Shown: positions 53,101 to 59,100 of the stretch, piece after piece
Numbering within the stretch: position 1 is the first letter of the stretch
How the letters are laid out: every line of letters starts with the position of its first letter
Origin: Apostichopus japonicus
Taxonomy: Eukaryota; Echinodermata; Holothuroidea; Aspidochirotida; Stichopodidae
Assembly: GCF_037975245.1 (NCBI RefSeq)
Contig: NC_092570.1
Span: 3,998,001-4,062,000 of the forward strand
DNA length: 64,000 nucleotides
Direction of reading: 5' to 3'
Translations under genes and position numbers: made by a program
Notes under the pieces: model-generated
Seen by the model: the letters and a program-made list of their open reading frames with translations, nothing else
What the model was told of the DNA's origin: nothing
The model's database searches: none

Positions 53101-56100
53101 TGCGGTCAATACCCAAAGCACAGTGTATAAACGATACAGCGATGGACATCTCAGGTCTAGTTAAAGATAACAAGGTATCACGTTTCATTACTGTCTGCAT
53201 TTTGTAGCAACACGAACAAAACGTCATTTGTAAGCAACAGAACGTTAACTTTTTTAGATGGTCGCACACGGTTTGGGGCGAGTTTTCAATGCCTTTAAGT
53301 CACCCTAGCAGTTAGTGTACTTCCTACAAGAGACATATATATTTGACATATTTTCACTCAGTAATATTAAACTGTAGCTTTTGACGATACCAATACCATC
53401 AAATACTTCTTTTCAAGTGATGGTAGAAATGATAGGCCATGTTGTTTAAGGAATCTTTGTACAGAATGTTAATCAGTAATGTGCCATTATACACCTACAA
53501 ATGTATGCTAAACCTTAGTATTTTTAATGATTAACATTGATTTGCAATTGAAGGTCATAAGTGATTCATCTTATTACAGAATAGGCAACCAGAAATGCTC
53601 ACAGACTATATTAAAAAACCAGAGAATTCCTGTGATTCTTTTGTGTTTAATAAATTCTAAGACGAATTTTCTTGTCAGAGAGTCTGATCACTATTACCTC
53701 AAATAAAGTAGAAATCTACCTTAGAAGCCCATAATGAATTCTACCTGGCAACATTTTAAAACTCATAAAATATTCAGTGAACATGGATTATTCCATAAGT
53801 TAGGTGGGGAAATCCAGGTTGTGACATAATTTTTGGGCTTCCATTTGTTGAAAAATTGAGCTCCATTTTTGAGCACGTACATACGTACCATCCATAACAA
53901 TTCTGGCTGTCATGAGCACTATATAATCGTACAGTGCTAATAACATATTCATTTGTATTGATCATAATTCTATAATTTAGCAGGGAAATGTATCTTGCCA
54001 TTGAAGTTCTGGTGTTGGTCAGTGAAGTTACACTGCAGCATGATTTAAACCATTTTAATATCTTGCAATTGAACCTGCATTGTAATAACTTATAAAGCAA
54101 ACACTGAAATAGTTTCCAGCATGTATAGCTATCAAAAAAAAAAGCACTGTAGCTATAACGACCATATCAAATAGCAAAGTATTTTTTCAACTACACTAAA
54201 TTGAAAATTGAGCTGGTTGTGTGAGTTAAATAATTAAGGAAATCGACACCAAGTATGCATTGATCAAAAGTTGGGACACCTACTTAATATGCCATACCCA
54301 AATTAAACAAATTAACGGTTAATTTCTTTTTTATATTTGCACCTTGTTAATAATCGGAAGCGGTAGAGACTGTCACCATTAGATACCCTGTATCTAATGT
54401 CTGATAACTCTTTCCAAAGTGCCAACTTCAGGGGTTTTCCCTCTTTTATCCAAATTGATCCCTACACAAGGATATATACCTGTATATTCAGAATGACAGC
54501 AAATTGAAGGCCCGTTTTTGTGGGCTCATTTGGTTTACAATTGTAGCACACCGTCATAGTTTTTAGTTGATGGAACAAATTCAACTACAGGTAGCCACTT
54601 TTTTCTAACCTGAAGCATCCAACAGTCTCACTGACAGCACCCAACTTCGTGGTGGGATTACAGGGGGAGCAAGGGGGTGGGGGGAGCACTTGCTTCCCAC
54701 TTTTTCCCAGATCTTGAGTTGGCTTGTTTTTATCCGTTTCGGTCGGAAATTTGGTTGGTTATGTCACCACAATACTTACAACTCTGCAATACTTTTATAC
54801 TTATTTTTAATGTCATTACACAGGCTAAAAAAAAAGATCTACCCATTGTAATGATTCTTATTTTAATCAATAATGCTCTAGTACTACCATACTACTATAT
54901 ACTATAGTACCAATGTGACTAGTGCCATATAGGCCTGCACCTTTTGAGATTATCCAGCACAGCTGTATGAAACATTGAGTAAAACACTGGTTTAGACATG
55001 GAGAAAGTTGTTAGCCGGTTTGCCATTATTGAGTGTCTCAACAGCCGGGTGCCGTCCAGCCCTTCATTAATGATAAGAATGACCATTTGTTCCCTTTTAT
55101 GTCGCTTAATAAATCTGGCAACACTTTTATGCAGATCGCATAATTACATTTTCAAATACACAACTAGAACTGGGATATATATAGCCTATAAATATTGCAC
55201 CATATCACATCTAGGTTTTTTTTATAAAATCTAAAAATTTCTCACCCACTCTCCTTAGACCCCTCCCCAGGTTTCCCCAACCTTCAGACATCTAAATCCC
55301 CAACCCCCGATCCAGTACATTTCACAGCGGTTGAAGTTATTGTACGGAGGCTAGCTGCTTGAAATGTTACCATAATTGTTTTTTCAAAAATTGTATTTTA
55401 GATCTACATGACCAAGAAGAGTTCACTCATCAAAAGAAAAGATGTTCAAAGTTTGTCAATTACTGAGTTTATAAATTGACTCCTGCTATTGAGGAACTAA
55501 CCACAAGAAATGCAACTTGAGGTTCACATGCCCATAACTGTCATGCAAGGAGCTTATTTCTTTGATAATTATACCAACCAAAAGTTCTAATGAAACCTTC
55601 CAAATATTACTCAAACTAAACATTGGTCAAACTAAGATGTTTGTATGTCACCACATCAATAAATTTGCTGAACAGTGAGAACTAAGTTAGTTAAAGGCAT
55701 TGAAGACTCGCGCTCAAAGAAACGTCTGATGTCGGTAATCTGACCTAGTTTCAAATGAGGTGTAACAGAAGTGTTAGACACCACAATCGATCCCAGAAAA
55801 TACGCACACAGCTTGATATCGTCGGTAATTAGACACTAGTGTACAGTCAATACATGCAGCTACGGTCAATACCCACAACACAGTGTACAAGCAGTGATGG
55901 ACATTTCAGGTCTAGATAAAAGATAGCAAAGTATCAAGTTTCATTACTATCTGCAAGCTACAGAAAGTTAACTTTTTCAGAGGGCGGCACACGGTTTTGG
56001 GCGAGTCTTCAATGCCTTTAAGTTACCCACTATACTACTTCTATCAATAATTGCCCTTGCCCGGTAATTGTCGAGTTTTTTTGTGAACCTTTGAAATCAC

Positions 56101-59100
56101 CTTTTTAATCATACTTGACCTTAACAAACATCCATCAATTGACTGTATAAACTTGGAATACTATAATGACTGCCATTGTGTCCTCAAGCTCCTACTGTAG
56201 ATGTCATTAGGAGTGTACATTTGAGGTAAAAATAAATATTAAACAATAACTATAGTACTATACTTCAGACAAGTGCGTGTTTTTTTAGTAGTGCGTGATA
56301 GACCAGAAGTGGTCTCCACCCCCACAAGGGATATAACAGCAGGACCAACAAATAGGGGCAGGGCAGGGATCATGGCTACTGCAATATATTTCACAGTTAA
56401 TGATTATCATATATACCAGCAGCAAAGTGATGTCACACTCACAGACATCAATTTTGATACCACTTAACATTGGTCTTACTCCTGCTGCTCACCCCTAATT
56501 ACCCCCCTCGCATCAACCTGTGCCATAGGGTCCTCGACTAGTGTCGTTTGGTACCAACCATTTTGATTGGGCTTAATACGCAATAACATGAGTGATGTGT
56601 GTGCAGATTTTGAGATCAAGGTAATTGCAAAAATGAGATTTTATCAAACAAACTTGACACTGGATTTTTTTATTAATTCAATTGGAAACGTCTCTCTCTC
56701 AGTGGGTAGAATTATACCGAAATGCGCAGGGTTGCGTCCGGCCCGCCAGAGATGCTCTGCGATGCGAAATTTTAGTGAGCAGATTTATTGATAACAGTTT
56801 TAAGCTATATAATCAATCATTCGAACCTTCTGGGTCGAAAAAACTGCATACAGGCCAGTTTGTGTGACACTCTCTCAGCGGGGGGGGGGGGGGGGTGCGG
56901 CTGGACTTCATTCATGTTTTATCAGGAAGGGAAAATCAGTGCGCTCCGCGCGCAGTGCTCACATTTTGTTGCCTTGGGCTTCGGGCAAGAAATCGAAAAA
57001 TCGAGCATAGGGTTCATGCGGCCCCCTCCTTCATCATAATCATTCCATGTGGCCCTCCTCTGCAAAAGGTTGGACAACCCTGTGCTAAAGCATGAACTTT
57101 TATGGCAGGCTATTGCTAGGTTTTATAGCTCCATTTGGATACCCCTAATTAAAATATTCCCTTCAGACTGAATGATAAGGAAGGATGACAGGCAAACAAG
57201 GTTAACGGATCTAAAGTAAACCCGGGGTCCTCTCTATGAGGTGCACATCGGTCATATAATCCCTATTGATGCTGTACAATATATCACAGACCAAATACTG
57301 TAAAAAAGCCATATGTAAAGTGCATATTACTAATTTCTCATGCTTGAGACACAATAAAAAGGAGGTGAGTTATAAACCAGATAAGCAATTATTAAGTTGA
57401 ACTACTAATATTGCGGCATTTTTGTAGGATACAAATATCAAGTTCACACAAGGTACCTTGGGGAACCAATATAATATATATATGTTTATGCTCCTCTGCT
57501 CTGTCTAAATATTACATGGTAGATACAAGCTACCGCAAAGACACATCACAGGTTTACCACCCTATATAGTTAGCAAGCATTTTTCTAATTGATGGGTTGG
57601 TAGGGCTCTGGGCTTGGCTTCAATATATTGTATCTTGAAGTATGTGATGATCAGTGACACGTAAGCTTTGATTTTACAACAGGATGTGTCCACAAAATAT
57701 CTGTGAGTGTTTTTGGTCGTGCATCTTTGTATTAAACATGTACACTTATAACAGTGGCGGAGCTAGGGGTATTGTTCAGGAGGGGCGAGAATGATCTGTA
57801 GGGGCGCTTTCGACACTATCTAAGCGGAGCGCCAGCACAGGTTGGCGCGTAGCGTATAGAAAATTTTTTGAGTAAAGATACTCCCTAAATCGCCGGAAAT
57901 GACCCTTTCCGGGCCTGGCTAATTTGCAGATAAACTAAGAATAAGTAGGTGTCATCGCCAAATTATACCAACAAAATGTGACAAATGTCAATATGTAGAT
58001 GAGAGTGCAATAAAAAATTCAATAATCGCGAATAAGTAAAAAATGGTAAAGAGCTGAAAAGGGCGTCAGCAGTCCATTTGAGTCCGTCAGGGAGGACATT
58101 CGCCCCCCCCTGACTGTATGGACGCTCCACCACTGACTTATAAATGCACCTCACTAATACCTGATATTTAAGCTATAATCCTTCTTGAATTATTGGTCAC
58201 CCACGTACCAACCCTGAAGCAAGCAATATGTAAACTTATACTTTCAAACAATTTTGATACCATCATAGAGATGCCATACTATGTATTCTAACCACATTGC
58301 ACGATGTTTCAAAACTTCAAGCAAGTAAACGGATCTGCAAAGCCGTGCACTGTGATCTTGTCTTGCCATGATGATATTTTTGAGAACCAAGATATTAACA
58401 GGCAGTATGCCTTTGACTTTTCATACCCATGTAAGAAAGTCTTAAATGTTCATGTATTCCAAACTAAAACAATATTTTAGCATGTCCCATCATTAAAAAT
58501 ATCATATATCTTTTATTTAACCAAGGCACACGTATACATATGGTATATTTTTTGGTGTCCTTCATACACTTTCAGATTGATTTACTGATCTAATATTTCA
58601 AATATAAAACACAAATTTGAGCAAATACCACATATATATGTTACGTTACCTGGAAGTTCTGAACGTTTCGCTCTGGCACCTTAGAGCGAACCCAGTTGAG
58701 GGTAGCATACCATCCTGGTCCCTCGTGTTGAACAAAATACGAGATGTAGGTGATACAGCTCAGCTCGTCAATCTCTGGGCTGCACAGATCCTCCGGCGAT
58801 AAGATCATGGGGATCTCAAGCTTTTCCTTAGCGATGGTCATCGCTCTCTCGCAGTTGGCGAGTTGATTCGATGGGCTGAGTTTATCCCAGTCTTCCAAGA
58901 GACTTGGATCGCAGTAGTTTATCAAGCCACTGAAATTAAAGACACATTGTTGTTGAAATACTTCTTCTTTTGTTTTCCTTCTCTCCATGCCTTTTCTACT
59001 AATCCCTTTACATCTATCTCTTTGTGTTCACCATGCCCAATAACCTGTCTGTATTGTTTTTGTCCCTTCTAATACTGTTACTTGTCATTTAGCCTTTGAA

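Larger units (their letters stand above)
52880..58649 (-). other. Intron between the CH2/CH3 and CH3 exons (5.8 kb)
   Basis: It contains two family B MITE copies and the hAT-like MITE. The stretch 56720-57080 has CAGGGTTG at one end and CAACCCTG at the other and may be another hAT-like element, but no target duplication was found. Confidence 0.75.

Noticed and set aside
56720-57080. Possible hAT-like element with CAGGGTTG ends
   Set aside because: The ends are only weakly inverted and no target duplication was found, so it was not called as a feature.
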